The notes: generated by a model not told the origin, from the sequence alone. DNA of 64,000 bases from Methanotorris igneus Kol 5 (GCF_000214415.1 NC_015562.1:62001-126000); one strand, 5' to 3'; shown: positions 48,699 through 57,134, counted from the stretch's first letter. Numbers and translations: made by a program.

Positions 48699-49271
48699 AT
48701 GAGTATGGATAATTTATTCAGGTTTAGTAAAAAGGAATTAATTGATTTGGTAGTATCTACTTTTGCAATTGCTATAATATTTGCATGGCCAAGAGGATTT
48801 TCATTTGATTTGTGGTTTTTTATCTTACTTATTATTTATTTATTTACTGTTGGAACTGGGTTTATATTGCACGAGTTGGCACATAGAACAGTTGCAAGGC
48901 ATTTTGGGGCATGGAGTGAATTTAGAGCATGGTATGAAGGTTTGGCATTAGGACTTATATTAAAAATAATACTTGGTTTTACGTTTATTGCTCCTGGGGC
49001 AGTTTATATATATAAAGATTACCTCACAACCGAAGAAAATGGGATTATAGCATTAGCAGGGCCGTTAACAAACATTGCGTTAGCATTTTTATTTTTAATA
49101 TTAAACATCCCAATAATTTCTGATATAGGATATTATGTCAATCTATTCCTTGCAGCATTTAACATGTTGCCTATTCCCCCATTTGATGGTTCAAAGGTTA
49201 TACACTGGAATATTTTAGTTTGGGCAATTGTTGCAATCCCTCTGTTCTTATGGGCATTTGGACTTTTCTAA
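48699..49271 (+). CDS. M50-family site-2-protease-like membrane metallopeptidase
   Basis: A 190-residue membrane protein with the zinc motif HELAH in GFILHELAHRTVARHFGAWSEFRAWYEG near residues 56-83, a NPxDG-type third ligand in FNMLPIPPFDGSKVIHWN near 153-170, and five to six hydrophobic helices. It is shorter than typical site-2 proteases and close to the stripped-down archaeal form. It may cut membrane proteins such as anchored regulators; no substrate is adjacent. The ATG at 48699 follows GGAGAGGGTTTT. Confidence 0.85.
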   Translation: MSMDNLFRFSKKELIDLVVSTFAIAIIFAWPRGFSFDLWFFILLIIYLFTVGTGFILHELAHRTVARHFGAWSEFRAWYEGLALGLILKIILGFTFIAPGAVYIYKDYLTTEENGIIALAGPLTNIALAFLFLILNIPIISDIGYYVNLFLAAFNMLPIPPFDGSKVIHWNILVWAIVAIPLFLWAFGLF

Positions 49272-49469
49272 ATGAAACTTAAAAAAATGTTTAGCAAAAC
49301 CAAAATGATTTTCTCATAGGATACTGCAATCTATAGTTGTTGGCGTCATAAATCATTATCTTAAATTTTAATTTAAGGCCTGTTTAACGAATTCTATGTT
49401 TAAATTGAAGTAGGTTATTGTTTTTAATTGCAGAACGGCCTTACTAAATATTTAATTTTGCAGGGGTAG

Positions 49470-50024
49470 ATGACCTTGGAAAAAAATACAAGATTCGTTA
49501 AATTCGCAGAGATTGTCTCAAAGGCATTTCCTTTTTTAGCCATAGCAGCCTTTCCGTGTATAATGTCGGATATTAAGGATTTGGTAACTTTAGCATTGAT
49601 TCCAGCTATAATTTGGATTTTGTGGGCAAAAATTAGAAATCAAAAATGGGATATTCCAGATAGAAATGAAAGGATGATCCCACTAATTATAATGGCAATA
49701 TATGGTCTTATATTAGTTATTATTGAACCAAGTTTCCTATCAAAATTTTATTTAACTAATATTTTATCTATATTAATAATAACCTCATTCTGGAAGATAA
49801 GCATACATTGTTATGGACTCTCAGCAATAATAACAGCTCTAATCAAGTCAAATCAAATTTGTGGAGATTTGCCATATATAATAATTTTTATCTATCTTGG
49901 GTTCCTCATATTTACGATGTGGTCACGTATATATTTGGAGAAACACACGCCCTTACAAGTTATTATGGGGACTTTATTGGGATTTGGGCAAAATTTGATA
50001 TTTTTATATTTCTTTGCTAATTAA
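49470..50024 (+). CDS. PAP2-like membrane protein
   Basis: A 184-residue protein with about six hydrophobic helices. The C-terminal MWSRIYLEKHTPLQVIMGTLLGFG resembles the last PAP2 motif (SR-x5-H-x3-D/Q), in which Arg and His act on lipid phosphate; here the usual Asp is Gln. Upstream, KISIHCYG could stand for the middle PSGH-type motif. Probably a lipid or isoprenoid phosphatase relative; activity uncertain. The start, ATG at 49470 or TTG five codons in, is not decided by the GGGG upstream. tyrA follows after 20 bases. Confidence 0.65.
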   Translation: MTLEKNTRFVKFAEIVSKAFPFLAIAAFPCIMSDIKDLVTLALIPAIIWILWAKIRNQKWDIPDRNERMIPLIIMAIYGLILVIIEPSFLSKFYLTNILSILIITSFWKISIHCYGLSAIITALIKSNQICGDLPYIIIFIYLGFLIFTMWSRIYLEKHTPLQVIMGTLLGFGQNLIFLYFFAN

Positions 50025-50044
50025 AAAGTGTTTGGAGGCATATT

Positions 50045-51373
50045 ATGAAAAACTACAAAATTTCAATAATTGGAGGTACTGATGGTCTTGGAAAATGGTT
50101 TGCCAAATATTTAAGAAATAAGGGCTTTGATGTGACCGTTACAGGGAGGGATATAGCAAAGGGAAAAAGTGTTGAGAAAGAGTTAGGAGTCAAATTTACA
50201 AACAATAACATAGAGGCTGCAAAAGAAGGAGATATTGTTATCATAGCGGTTCCAATAAATGTTACTGAAAGAGTTATAAAAGAAGTTGCTCCGCACGTTA
50301 GAGAAGGTTGTTTGCTGATGGATATAACATCAATAAAAGAAATCCCCTCAAAGACAATGGAAGAGTATGCAAAAGAAGGGGTTACTGTTATTCCAACACA
50401 CCCAATGTTTGGTCCTTCCACCCCATCCCTAATGAGGCAGGTTGTTATATTAACTCCTTCTGAAAAACACATGAAAAGTGAATGGTTTAGAAAGGTTAAA
50501 GATTTCCTTGAAAAGGAAGGAGCAAGGGTAATTATAATAAAACCAGAAGAACATGATAGAATTATGGGAGTTGTGCAAGGATTAACGCATTTTGCGTACA
50601 TCTCATTGGGGGCAACATTAAAGGAATTAGGGGTTAATATAAAGGAATCAAGGAAATACGCGTCTCCAATTTACGAATTGATGATATATATAATTGGGAG
50701 GATTATTGGGCAGAATCCATACCTATATGCAGATATCCAAATGCATAACCCACAAATAAAGCATATTCATGAAACATTCATAAGTCAGTGTAATTTGATA
50801 AAAAGTATTGTAGAAAAGAAGGATAGAGAAGGATTTGTAAAATTAATGAAAGAAGCGGCAAAGCACTTTGGAAATGAGGCAAAAAGGGGGGTAAGTTATT
50901 CAGATAAGGCAGTATTTGCACTAACAAAGGAAATGGAAAAACTATCAAAAATGAAAGGAAAAGAAGTAGGGTTAAAGCATATTTACTCAGGAAATGTTCA
51001 TTATGGTATTTTAAAGGATGTTGATGGAGACTACATAATAATTGAGAAAAATGGAAAAGAAATAAAGCTCAGCACATCAAATGTCATGGTTATGGAAGAG
51101 GAGGAATTAAAAAAATGGAAAAATGAAAATCTGCCAAAATACTACAGGGATATTTCTATATTGTTTAAGAAGGAGGTTAATGAAAATATCATCTTAGATT
51201 TGCTAAAAAACAAATTTGATATTGAAATTATAGACGTCTATGAGGGAGAAAAAATAGAAGAAGGGTTTAAAAGCATAACTTTCAGAATCTATGCGTTTGA
51301 AAATGTTGAGGAAAAAGAAAAAGAATTTTTAAAGATTATAGAAAATATTGGGGGAAGAAGGAGATTTAAATAA
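50045..51373 (+). CDS. tyrA: Prephenate dehydrogenase with C-terminal FDX-ACB-like domain
   Basis: A 442-residue protein. Residues 1-165 bind NAD(P) (ISIIGGTDGLGKWFAKYLRNKGFDVTVTGR) and include THPMFGP; 165-285 is the dimerising dehydrogenase domain (GVVQGLTHFAYISLGATL). It makes 4-hydroxyphenylpyruvate for tyrosine. Past about residue 300 comes a small beta-barrel-like stretch (GNVHYGILKDVDGDYIIIEKNG), then residues 363-442 read KYYRDISILFKKEV...EIIDVYEGEKIEEGFKSITFRIYAF, matching the FDX-ACB domain of PheRS beta. It is 20 bases after the PAP2-like gene. Confidence 0.9.
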   Translation: MKNYKISIIGGTDGLGKWFAKYLRNKGFDVTVTGRDIAKGKSVEKELGVKFTNNNIEAAKEGDIVIIAVPINVTERVIKEVAPHVREGCLLMDITSIKEIPSKTMEEYAKEGVTVIPTHPMFGPSTPSLMRQVVILTPSEKHMKSEWFRKVKDFLEKEGARVIIIKPEEHDRIMGVVQGLTHFAYISLGATLKELGVNIKESRKYASPIYELMIYIIGRIIGQNPYLYADIQMHNPQIKHIHETFISQCNLIKSIVEKKDREGFVKLMKEAAKHFGNEAKRGVSYSDKAVFALTKEMEKLSKMKGKEVGLKHIYSGNVHYGILKDVDGDYIIIEKNGKEIKLSTSNVMVMEEEELKKWKNENLPKYYRDISILFKKEVNENIILDLLKNKFDIEIIDVYEGEKIEEGFKSITFRIYAFENVEEKEKEFLKIIENIGGRRRFK

Positions 51374-51492
51374 AATTTACTATTTTCGTTTTATTTTTAC
51401 TGATATGAGACTTACAAAACAGTTGGTTAAGGTTCGACATTATCAAATAGTATAATTTAAAATCAATGACACCAACCACACGATCTGCTGTG

Positions 51493-51702
51493 TTATTTTT
51501 CATTCTTTTTTACTAAAACCTGTATGGCATTTGTAGGACATCTTCCAGCACAGAATTTACAGTTATGGCAATATTCAACAGAATAAGCGTAATACTTCCC
51601 ATCTTCATCTTTTTTCCAAATTAATGGGCCTTTTGGGCATACATCATAGCATTTTCCACATCCGATACATTTTTCTCTATCTACGATAATTTCAACAGCC
51701 AT
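51493..51702 (-). CDS. 2[4Fe-4S] ferredoxin, divergent from the Lrp regulator
   Basis: A 69-residue ferredoxin: CIGCGKCYDVCPKGP near residues 12-26 and CHNCKFCAGRCPTNAI near 45-60 provide two cubane clusters. I start at the ATG at 51702 after GTGATAAC; the longer frame runs into the promoter. It is divergent from the Lrp/Ptr2-like gene with 140 bases between. In M. jannaschii Ptr2 activates ferredoxin and rubredoxin genes, so this pair is the likely equivalent. Confidence 0.88.
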   Translation of the reverse strand: MAVEIIVDREKCIGCGKCYDVCPKGPLIWKKDEDGKYYAYSVEYCHNCKFCAGRCPTNAIQVLVKKNEK

Positions 51703-51781
51703 GTTATCACTTTTTCTAATTGCTTTATTTAAAAATTTTAATAAAAAACTATATAATAAATTACGATTTATATTACTTTCT

Positions 51782-51796
51782 GGGCGAATATCAGAT
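51782..51796 (-). promoter_or_regulatory. Ptr2-like site in the ferredoxin/lrp intergenic region
   Basis: GGGCGAATATCAGAT is followed, in ferredoxin direction, by the TATA-like AATATAAAT six to eight bases downstream. A second partial match, GTGCGAATTTGGGGG (51824-51838), overlaps the lrp ribosome site and could serve autoregulation. Confidence 0.6.
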
Positions 51797-51842
51797 AATA
51801 TAGCACTAAATTTAAACACAATTGTGCGAATTTGGGGGTGAC

Positions 51843-52268
51843 ATGTTGGATGCAAAGGACATGAAGATATTAGAGATCCTTATGAAAGATGGAAGGAAGC
51901 CATTTACAGAAATTGCGAAAGAGTTGAATACAAGTGAAAGTTCTATTAGAAAAAGGGTAAGAAAAATGGAAAAAGAAGGAATAATAAAAGGTTACATTGC
52001 AGTAATAGATCCATCAAAGATAGGATATAATGTTGTCGCTTTGACCGGATTTGATACTGACCCCCAGAATTTTTTAATGGTAGCAAAAAAATTGTGCGAA
52101 TTTGAGGAAGTAAAGAAAGTATATACTTCAACAGGAGACCACATGATAATGGCCGAGATTTGGGCAAAAGATGGGCAAGAGCTGACAAATATAATATTTA
52201 ACAAGATTGGAAAGATAGAGGGTATAAAAAAGGTATGTCCAGCGATTATTTTGGAGCAGTTAAAATAA
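51843..52268 (+). CDS. Lrp/AsnC-family regulator, Ptr2-like
   Basis: A 141-residue protein: winged-helix DNA-binding domain [55 protein letters not shown] (residues 2-56), then an RAM ligand/assembly domain ([48 protein letters not shown]). Length and divergence from a ferredoxin gene fit the methanogen activator Ptr2, which recruits TBP. The ATG at 51843 is very close to GGGGGTGAC; TTG at 51846 is the alternative. Likely regulator of the rubrerythrin/hemerythrin/FprA genes that follow. Confidence 0.85.
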   Translation: MLDAKDMKILEILMKDGRKPFTEIAKELNTSESSIRKRVRKMEKEGIIKGYIAVIDPSKIGYNVVALTGFDTDPQNFLMVAKKLCEFEEVKKVYTSTGDHMIMAEIWAKDGQELTNIIFNKIGKIEGIKKVCPAIILEQLK

Positions 52269-52334
52269 AAATAAATTAATTAATAAAAAATTAATTTAGA
52301 AATAAATTAGAAATAAAAAATTATTTAAGAGAAA

Positions 52335-52760
52335 TTATTTGAAGTATCTGTCTAATATCCCTTTTAACATTTTTGCATGTCTTGCTTCATCTCTTGAACT
52401 TTCATCAAAGAAGTCATGAGCTGGATCAATACCTAATTCTTTTGCTTTGGTTGCAGCAGCTTTTTTCTCTTTGTTTGCCATACATTCTCCTTTTAACATC
52501 ATTTCAATGTTCTCTTTTAAATTCTCTGAGATAATTCCATTCATCTCAGCAAAGTGTGCAGCGTGTTCAGCCTCTTCCATTGCAATTCTCATTAAAACTT
52601 CAGCAACCTCTGGCAATCCTTCTCTTTGTGCCTGTCTTGCCATTGCTAAGTATAACCCAACTTCTTTACACTCCCCCTCAAAGTTTGCTTGGACTTCTTT
52701 TTCTAACTCTGTTCCTTTTGTTACTCCTATTTTGTGTTCATTTATTAACTCCAACTCCAT
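52335..52760 (-). CDS. Rubrerythrin-family ferritin-like protein
   Basis: A 141-residue diiron four-helix protein: [50 protein letters not shown] has the ExxxE/ExxH ligands of the first half and [25 protein letters not shown] the second. It lacks the C-terminal rubredoxin domain of classical rubrerythrin. Such proteins reduce peroxide in anaerobes; a rubredoxin or ferredoxin would supply electrons. The start is ATG after GGTGAGAAT. A Ptr2-like site lies before its TATA box. Confidence 0.88.
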   Translation of the reverse strand: MELELINEHKIGVTKGTELEKEVQANFEGECKEVGLYLAMARQAQREGLPEVAEVLMRIAMEEAEHAAHFAEMNGIISENLKENIEMMLKGECMANKEKKAAATKAKELGIDPAHDFFDESSRDEARHAKMLKGILDRYFK

Positions 52761-52833
52761 ATTCTCACCTAAAATCTTTTTATTGATTGTTTACATTTTA
52801 ACTAATTTATGGTTAGAATATATATTATTAACG

Positions 52834-52848
52834 GTTCGAATTTCATTA
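52834..52848 (-). promoter_or_regulatory. Ptr2-like site upstream of the rubrerythrin gene
   Basis: GTTCGAATTTCATTA; in gene direction it reads GAAATTCGAACCGTTAA and runs into TATA-like AATATATATTC. The CCGTTAA beside it is shared with the hemerythrin promoter. Confidence 0.65.
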
Positions 52849-52892
52849 AAAATTATACTAAATAATTCAAAATTTGGAATAATATTGGTTAA

Positions 52893-53333
52893 TTAATCTA
52901 TGATGATAGGGTCTTCATCAATAGTAATACCTTTCTCTTTAAACCACTCTCCATAATCCTTATCGGGCTTTCCAATGTGCATAGTTAACCATCCCACCAA
53001 GAAAGATAAGGCACTTCTAAAATCCTCCTCTGAACCTTTTTCAATCTCTGGAAGTAATTTCTCTATAACTGTTTTAACAAATATTTCATGTGTTTTTTTA
53101 TGCCTTTCTAAATTTGGATATCCATACTTTTCCATAATTTCCTCTTCGTGTTTGAAATGTTTTGCAGCGTATTCTACAACTCTCTTTTTTAGAATATTTT
53201 TTGCTTCATCTTTATTTCCTTTTTCCAATAGGTTATAAATTTCATTTAATGTTTTTACTAAAAATTTATGTTCTTCATCAAATGCCCTAATACCTGTTTC
53301 TAAAGATTTATCCCACTTAATAATTTCTTTCAT
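52893..53333 (-). CDS. Bacteriohemerythrin-type oxygen-binding protein
   Basis: A 146-residue hemerythrin: [60 protein letters not shown] and [14 protein letters not shown] carry the diiron ligands (H in EEH, HxxxE, HxxxH, HxxxxD). It binds O2 reversibly and may hand it to FprA. GGTGATGGCT precedes the ATG at 53333. It sits between rubrerythrin and fprA, all on the same strand with separate promoters. Confidence 0.92.
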   Translation of the reverse strand: MKEIIKWDKSLETGIRAFDEEHKFLVKTLNEIYNLLEKGNKDEAKNILKKRVVEYAAKHFKHEEEIMEKYGYPNLERHKKTHEIFVKTVIEKLLPEIEKGSEEDFRSALSFLVGWLTMHIGKPDKDYGEWFKEKGITIDEDPIIID

Positions 53334-53381
53334 AGCCATCACCAAATTTAATTTATTATTAACTCAAATATGTACTTAACG

Positions 53382-53396
53382 GTGCGATTTTGAAAC
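53382..53396 (-). promoter_or_regulatory. Ptr2-like site upstream of the hemerythrin gene
   Basis: GTGCGATTTTGAAAC; in gene direction CAAAATCGCACCGTTAA precedes the TATA-like GTACATATTT. Confidence 0.6.
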
Positions 53397-53549
53397 CTTA
53401 AAATATAAATGATGGTAAAAGTAGCGTAAAAATAAATTTAAATATATAAATATTATGGAATTAAAATATTCTAAAAATAAAAATAAAATAAATTATTACC
53501 ATAAAATAATAATAAAAATGAAATAGAGATAAAAAATGAGAAAAAATAA

Positions 53550-54773
53550 TTATTGTTCTTTTATTTTTGCAGCCAATCTTTTACCCATGTTGTAGCATTT
53601 CTCTAATTCATCCTCTGTTGGGACATAGTAGAGTTCATATTCATCCAAAACCTCAAATCCACATTCTTTAAGTTCTTCTGCAAGTTTTTTAACTGCTCCA
53701 CCTTCGCCCCCCATTGAACCAAATACAAGAGCCAATCTCTTTCTACCTGTTCTGTTGAATCTCAACCCTCTAAGGTAGTATATTAAGTCCCCCATACTTG
53801 GGTATGGCTCATCGTATATTGTTGGAATTCCAAAGAGAACTGCCTTACTATCTAAGATATCCTTAACAATTTCACTTCTTTCATCTTCATGCAAGTAGTA
53901 CATAACAACATCTACTCCCCCACTAATTAAACCTTCTGCAAATGCGTGTGCCATTTTTTGGGTTGAGTAGTGCATTGTGTCATAGACAATTGTAACTTTG
54001 TCTTTACATTTTCCTGTAGCCCAGTCTGCATAGGCATTTATAACTTTCATTGGATCTGTCCAGATTTGTCCATGTGAAGGAGCAATCATTTTTATCTTCT
54101 CAAGCAATCCAAGTTCTTTTACTTCTTCAAACTTTTTCAAGACCAATTTTGATAATGGTGTTATTAGGTTTGCATAGAACTTTTTAGTAGCATCCATTAA
54201 AACATACTCCGGAATTTCATGGTCAAATCTCTTTGTGAAGCAAAGGTGTTGCCCAAATGCATCGTTTGAGAATAAAATTCCTTCTTCTGCGTAGAATGTA
54301 AACATACTATCTGGCCAGTGTAATAACGGAGCTTCTAAGAATACTAATGTTTTTCCACCTAAATCTACCTTGTCTAATGATTTAACAACTTTAAATGGTG
54401 CATCTTTTAATGATGGGTAGTGTTTTTTAAGTCCCTCAACTGCAACCTCAGTACAGTATATTGGTGCTTCTGGGAATTTTTTGTGGATTTCTGGTAAAGC
54501 TCCACTGTGATCTTTTTCTACGTGGTTTTGAATAATTACATCAATCTTAAATTCCCTCCCCTCTTTTTCAAATGCGTCTTTTATCCTCCCCCACATTTGA
54601 GCGGAAGTTCCAGGGTATGTGTTATCTATTAAAGCAACTTTCTCTTCTCCGAACACAAGGTATGCATTGTAGGTTGTTCCTTTTAAGGTATAGCCGTGGT
54701 ATTTTCTAATGTCCCAATCTAAGACCCCTACCCAATATACTCCATCTGCAATTTTTACAGCATCTGCTTTCAT
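53550..54773 (-). CDS. fprA: F420H2 oxidase / flavodiiron protein FprA
   Basis: A 407-residue A-type flavoprotein: an N-terminal metallo-beta-lactamase domain with the diiron motif NHVEKDHSG near residues 77-85, then a C-terminal flavodoxin domain ([49 protein letters not shown]). In methanogens it reduces O2 to water with coenzyme F420H2. GGTGAAATTA-ATG sets the start at 54773. Together with hemerythrin and rubrerythrin it forms an oxygen-defence group sharing a promoter element. Confidence 0.95.
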   Translation of the reverse strand: MKADAVKIADGVYWVGVLDWDIRKYHGYTLKGTTYNAYLVFGEEKVALIDNTYPGTSAQMWGRIKDAFEKEGREFKIDVIIQNHVEKDHSGALPEIHKKFPEAPIYCTEVAVEGLKKHYPSLKDAPFKVVKSLDKVDLGGKTLVFLEAPLLHWPDSMFTFYAEEGILFSNDAFGQHLCFTKRFDHEIPEYVLMDATKKFYANLITPLSKLVLKKFEEVKELGLLEKIKMIAPSHGQIWTDPMKVINAYADWATGKCKDKVTIVYDTMHYSTQKMAHAFAEGLISGGVDVVMYYLHEDERSEIVKDILDSKAVLFGIPTIYDEPYPSMGDLIYYLRGLRFNRTGRKRLALVFGSMGGEGGAVKKLAEELKECGFEVLDEYELYYVPTEDELEKCYNMGKRLAAKIKEQ

Positions 54774-54875
54774 TAATTTCACCAACCATGTCTAATTATT
54801 CATTTTTTCAATATTTTATTGTTTAATATTTTGTACATTAGTATTGTTATTTTTTATAACTATATTATACTTGTG

Positions 54876-54890
54876 GTACGAAATTCGTTT
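54876..54890 (-). promoter_or_regulatory. Ptr2-like site upstream of fprA
   Basis: GTACGAAATTCGTTT, containing the perfect palindrome ACGAAATTCGT except its centre. In gene direction CGAATTTCGTACC is followed by TATA-like AGTATAATATAG. Confidence 0.7.
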
Positions 54891-54930
54891 TTATTATGTA
54901 ATATTAGTTCAAGTATTCGGTGATGTAGTG

Positions 54931-55512
54931 TTAATCTTTTACAATTTCTATTTTGAAGTAACAGGCATCGTACCCTTGGCCCATACATTTTATTTCATCA
55001 ACTACCACAGTTTTATTTAGTATGCATTCCAACGCTCCCGCAAGTAATCCAGCGTCAAAATAACAAATTGGTTCATTAACTTCCAAACTATCACACATTG
55101 CACATTCCCTTACTTTTAAAATAAATGGTTTCCTACTTTCAATCTCCAAAATTCCCAAATTGTTTTTTCTAAAAAATGTTTTTAACTCTCTAATGTTTTT
55201 TGGTTTTAAAAATTTTCCAAATTCGTATCCTATCTCATATAGTGTTATTTCTGAACCTCTTTCTTTAATTTTTTTTATTACTATATATGCCATAACCCTA
55301 AAAAGCTCTAATGGAATATATTCTTTAATTTTTCTGTCTGTATATTTTCTTTCGTCAAAAGTCATTTTTTCTTTATCAAATCCCTTTTTTAAATGCTCAA
55401 CTACTTCATTGATCAATTCATCATCATCTGGTAAATCATCTGTCTCTTTATCTACCAGAATCTCTCTAAAAATCTCACTCATCTCCCTATTTAATTTCAG
55501 TTGGATATGCAA
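54931..55512 (-). CDS. V4R-domain protein
   Basis: A 193-residue protein whose last 60 residues carry the V4R (4-vinyl-reductase-like) cysteine pattern: VRECAMCDSLEVNEPICYFDAGLLAGALECILNKTVVVDEIKCMGQGYDACYFKIE. The V4R domain binds hydrophobic or aromatic ligands or metal. The N-terminal part is helical and acidic. A TTG at 55512 fits GGTGG-GAGA-TTG; the ATG ten codons in has no spaced ribosome site. It lies upstream of fprA on the same strand. A weak Ptr2-like match, GACGAATGTGGAC, lies near 55566. Confidence 0.75.
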   Translation of the reverse strand: MHIQLKLNREMSEIFREILVDKETDDLPDDDELINEVVEHLKKGFDKEKMTFDERKYTDRKIKEYIPLELFRVMAYIVIKKIKERGSEITLYEIGYEFGKFLKPKNIRELKTFFRKNNLGILEIESRKPFILKVRECAMCDSLEVNEPICYFDAGLLAGALECILNKTVVVDEIKCMGQGYDACYFKIEIVKD

Positions 55513-55636
55513 TCTCCCACCTTTTAAATTATGTTAAGCCGTTTGAAACTGTTTAATTTTTCATTGACGAATGTGGACATTAATGTATTTTCGTTTTCGA
55601 AATTTTTATATAATGAGTTTATATACATGTAACTAT

Positions 55637-55895
55637 AAGGATGATGCCTCTGATGAAGGTGGATACTGGAGACCTAAGGAGGCGGACTTTACTGAGTGTT
55701 AAATCTATGGGCGGAGCTGGAGTTCTCCCGGAGCGAAGCGACGGGAACTTAAAAACCGTTAGGTTTTTATGTCCGTGACAGGGATGGAGACCGATGATAT
55801 GTTCCCGATGAACCCAGAGGGAACTGAGGCTGATGACATCCAAGTCCAACGTGGACATTTGTCTATGATTGTTCACGTTGGACAGACCCCTGTAA
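55637..55895 (+). ncRNA. Candidate structured RNA (GC-rich, own promoter)
   Basis: A GC-rich stretch behind the BRE/TATA sequence CGAAATTTTTATATAATG (TATA at 55605-55612, about 25-30 bases upstream). Stems: TCCCG/CGGGA (55726-55746), AAAAACC/GGTTTTT (55751-55768), GTTCCC/GGGAAC (55801-55824) and GTCCAACGTGGAC/GTTCACGTTGGAC (55844-55883). CTGAGGCTGATGA resembles box D'/C' of C/D RNAs. Short frames on both strands show no known protein. Family unknown; an IS remnant is the main alternative. The rest of 55513-56079 is AT-rich. Confidence 0.5.
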
Positions 55896-56079
55896 AATGT
55901 CATTCCAAACATCAATTCACAACTACAAATCTAATACTTTCATCAATAAAAATAACTTAAATATAAACTTAAATAAATTAAACTTAAATAAATAATAACT
56001 TATCTATACTTTTTTCGCATAAATTCTAAAAAAATAGACGAATTTCGAAAAAATTAAAAGAAAATTTAAAGAAGATTAA

Positions 56080-56442
56080 TTACTTTTTATAAAATTTTAA
56101 CAAATCAAAAACACTCAGCGTTCCAACAACTTCATCATTATTATTAACAACAGGATATGCAATGTCTTCATTTTTAATCATCTCTTCTATAATCTCTTCT
56201 GTTAATTCATCTTCTTCTTTTAAAACTTTTATTTCATCAATAAACAGCATTAAATCCTCAATTTTTGAATGTTTACATCCTGCAAGTAAATCAAGAGTCG
56301 TTATCCACCCCACAAGTTTTCCATCCTCCACAACTGGAGCATAGTTTTTTCTTTTTTTGTAGAGCATCTGCACAACCTCTCCTCCAATATCATTTGGAGA
56401 GAGTTCTATAAATTCCTTATTCATAACTTCTTTAATTTTCAT
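56080..56442 (-). CDS. Two-CBS-domain protein
   Basis: A 120-residue tandem CBS module: MKIKEVMNKEFIELSPNDIGGEVVQMLYKKRKNYAPVVEDGKLVGWITTLDLLAG, then ELTEEIIEEMIKNEDIAYPVVNNNDEVVGTLSVFDLLKFYK. CBS pairs bind adenine nucleotides or SAM and act as sensors. The ATG at 56442 overlaps by 11 bases the end of a truncated membrane-protein gene, suggesting it was once translated in a hydrogenase-type operon. Confidence 0.85.
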   Translation of the reverse strand: MKIKEVMNKEFIELSPNDIGGEVVQMLYKKRKNYAPVVEDGKLVGWITTLDLLAGCKHSKIEDLMLFIDEIKVLKEEDELTEEIIEEMIKNEDIAYPVVNNNDEVVGTLSVFDLLKFYKK

Positions 56443-56540
56443 TATTATCATCCCCTTTTAACCTCCTGCTTATCAATATACCCATTATTATTGCAAAAGG
56501 CACAAACAACGCTGCTAAAAAGTAAGGATCCTGGGTTACT
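56432..56540 (-). pseudogene. 3' remnant of a small membrane-protein gene
   Basis: The minus strand reads VTQDPYFLAALFVPFAIIMGILISRRLKGDDNNEN-stop, a single hydrophobic helix with a charged tail, overlapping the CBS start codon. Upstream the frame runs straight into the MITE-like end at 56541 and a stop, with no start codon or ribosome site. It is probably the tail of the gene that followed the 80-residue hydrogenase-type subunit. Confidence 0.7.
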
Positions 56541-56660
56541 ATAGTCGTGTGCGAAATTGATACGGCAAAATCCCTTGGATTTTGCCATTAATCCATACGA
56601 CAAAACCCAGGTTTTGCTATTAATTTTTAAACTTATTTATACATTAACGAATTTTGAATA
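56541..56660. repeat. MITE-like TIR element, copy 10 (left end only)
   Basis: The left terminus is ATAGTCGTGTGCGAAATTG, then two palindromes, GGCAAAATCCCTTGGATTTTGCC and GACAAAACCCAGGTTTTG. The right terminus is missing and the DNA passes into an insertion-sequence end at 56692. Confidence 0.75.
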
Positions 56661-56691
56661 GCAACAATTCTTCCTTTAAATTGATATAAGA

Positions 56692-56752
56692 CGAGGGTGG
56701 TACATAATTAAAAAATTTAAATATAATGGGATAAAAATAAGATACAAAAAGT
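56692..56752 (+). mobile_element. Solo insertion-sequence end
   Basis: About 60 bases almost identical to 45119-45179: GAGGGTGGTACATAATTAAA, then a TTTAAATATAATG core and ATACAAAAAGTGAT. No transposase follows. Confidence 0.75.
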
Positions 56753-56803
56753 GATTATATAAACTATGCACTACCCTTATAATTATCAATTAATTTATTC
56801 AAT

Positions 56804-57046
56804 TTATTCGTCAATTCTTTGAGTTCTTCTAACGGTAAAGGCGAAAAATGCGGGCAAGACAGCCCCTCCAAGGATTGCCTCTGTTAAAGCAACATCTGGA
56901 GCAAGAAGAACATAATACAAATAAGCAAGACCCAATCCACCTAATCCAGTGAAAACCACACACTTAATCAAATCTTTCTGCAATAACGCTGAAATATAGG
57001 AGAGAACTATTATGGCCATAATAACATAAGCAACAAAGTCCTCCAT
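56804..57046 (-). CDS. Small membrane subunit of Ehb/Mbh/Mrp type (DUF4040-like)
   Basis: An 80-residue protein with two to three hydrophobic helices: FVAYVIMAIIVLSYISALLQKDLIKCVVFTGLGGLGLAYLYYVLLAPDVALTEAILGGAVLPAFFAFTVRR. The segment LAPDVALTEAILGGA is the hallmark of the MbhD/MnhB-type subunit of energy-converting hydrogenases such as EhbD. The next gene of such an operon is reduced to a fragment here. Other hydrogenase subunits are not in this window. GGTGAAAAA-ATG sets the start. Confidence 0.75.
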   Translation of the reverse strand: MEDFVAYVIMAIIVLSYISALLQKDLIKCVVFTGLGGLGLAYLYYVLLAPDVALTEAILGGAVLPAFFAFTVRRTQRIDE

Positions 57047-57134
57047 TTTTTCACCATTTTTAAATAATCTTTGAATTTAATTTAATGTGTCATCAGATTT
57101 ATAAATTTTTTATGTTGTTTAAGGAGGTGTTAGT

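Noticed and set aside
49333-49460. MITE-like copy starting ATAGTTGTTGGCG
   Set aside because: The left end resembles the family, but no right terminus was found, so I do not list it as a copy.
55637-55895. RNase P RNA or SRP RNA in the GC-rich island
   Set aside because: The conserved GAGGAAAGUCC/ACAGAA elements of RNase P and the GGAAGGAAGCAGCC-type domain IV loop of SRP RNA are absent on both strands.
55619-55915. 98-codon open frame on the minus strand across the GC-rich island
   Set aside because: It has no ribosome site and no recognisable protein pattern. High G+C removes stop codons by chance, and stems explain the sequence better.
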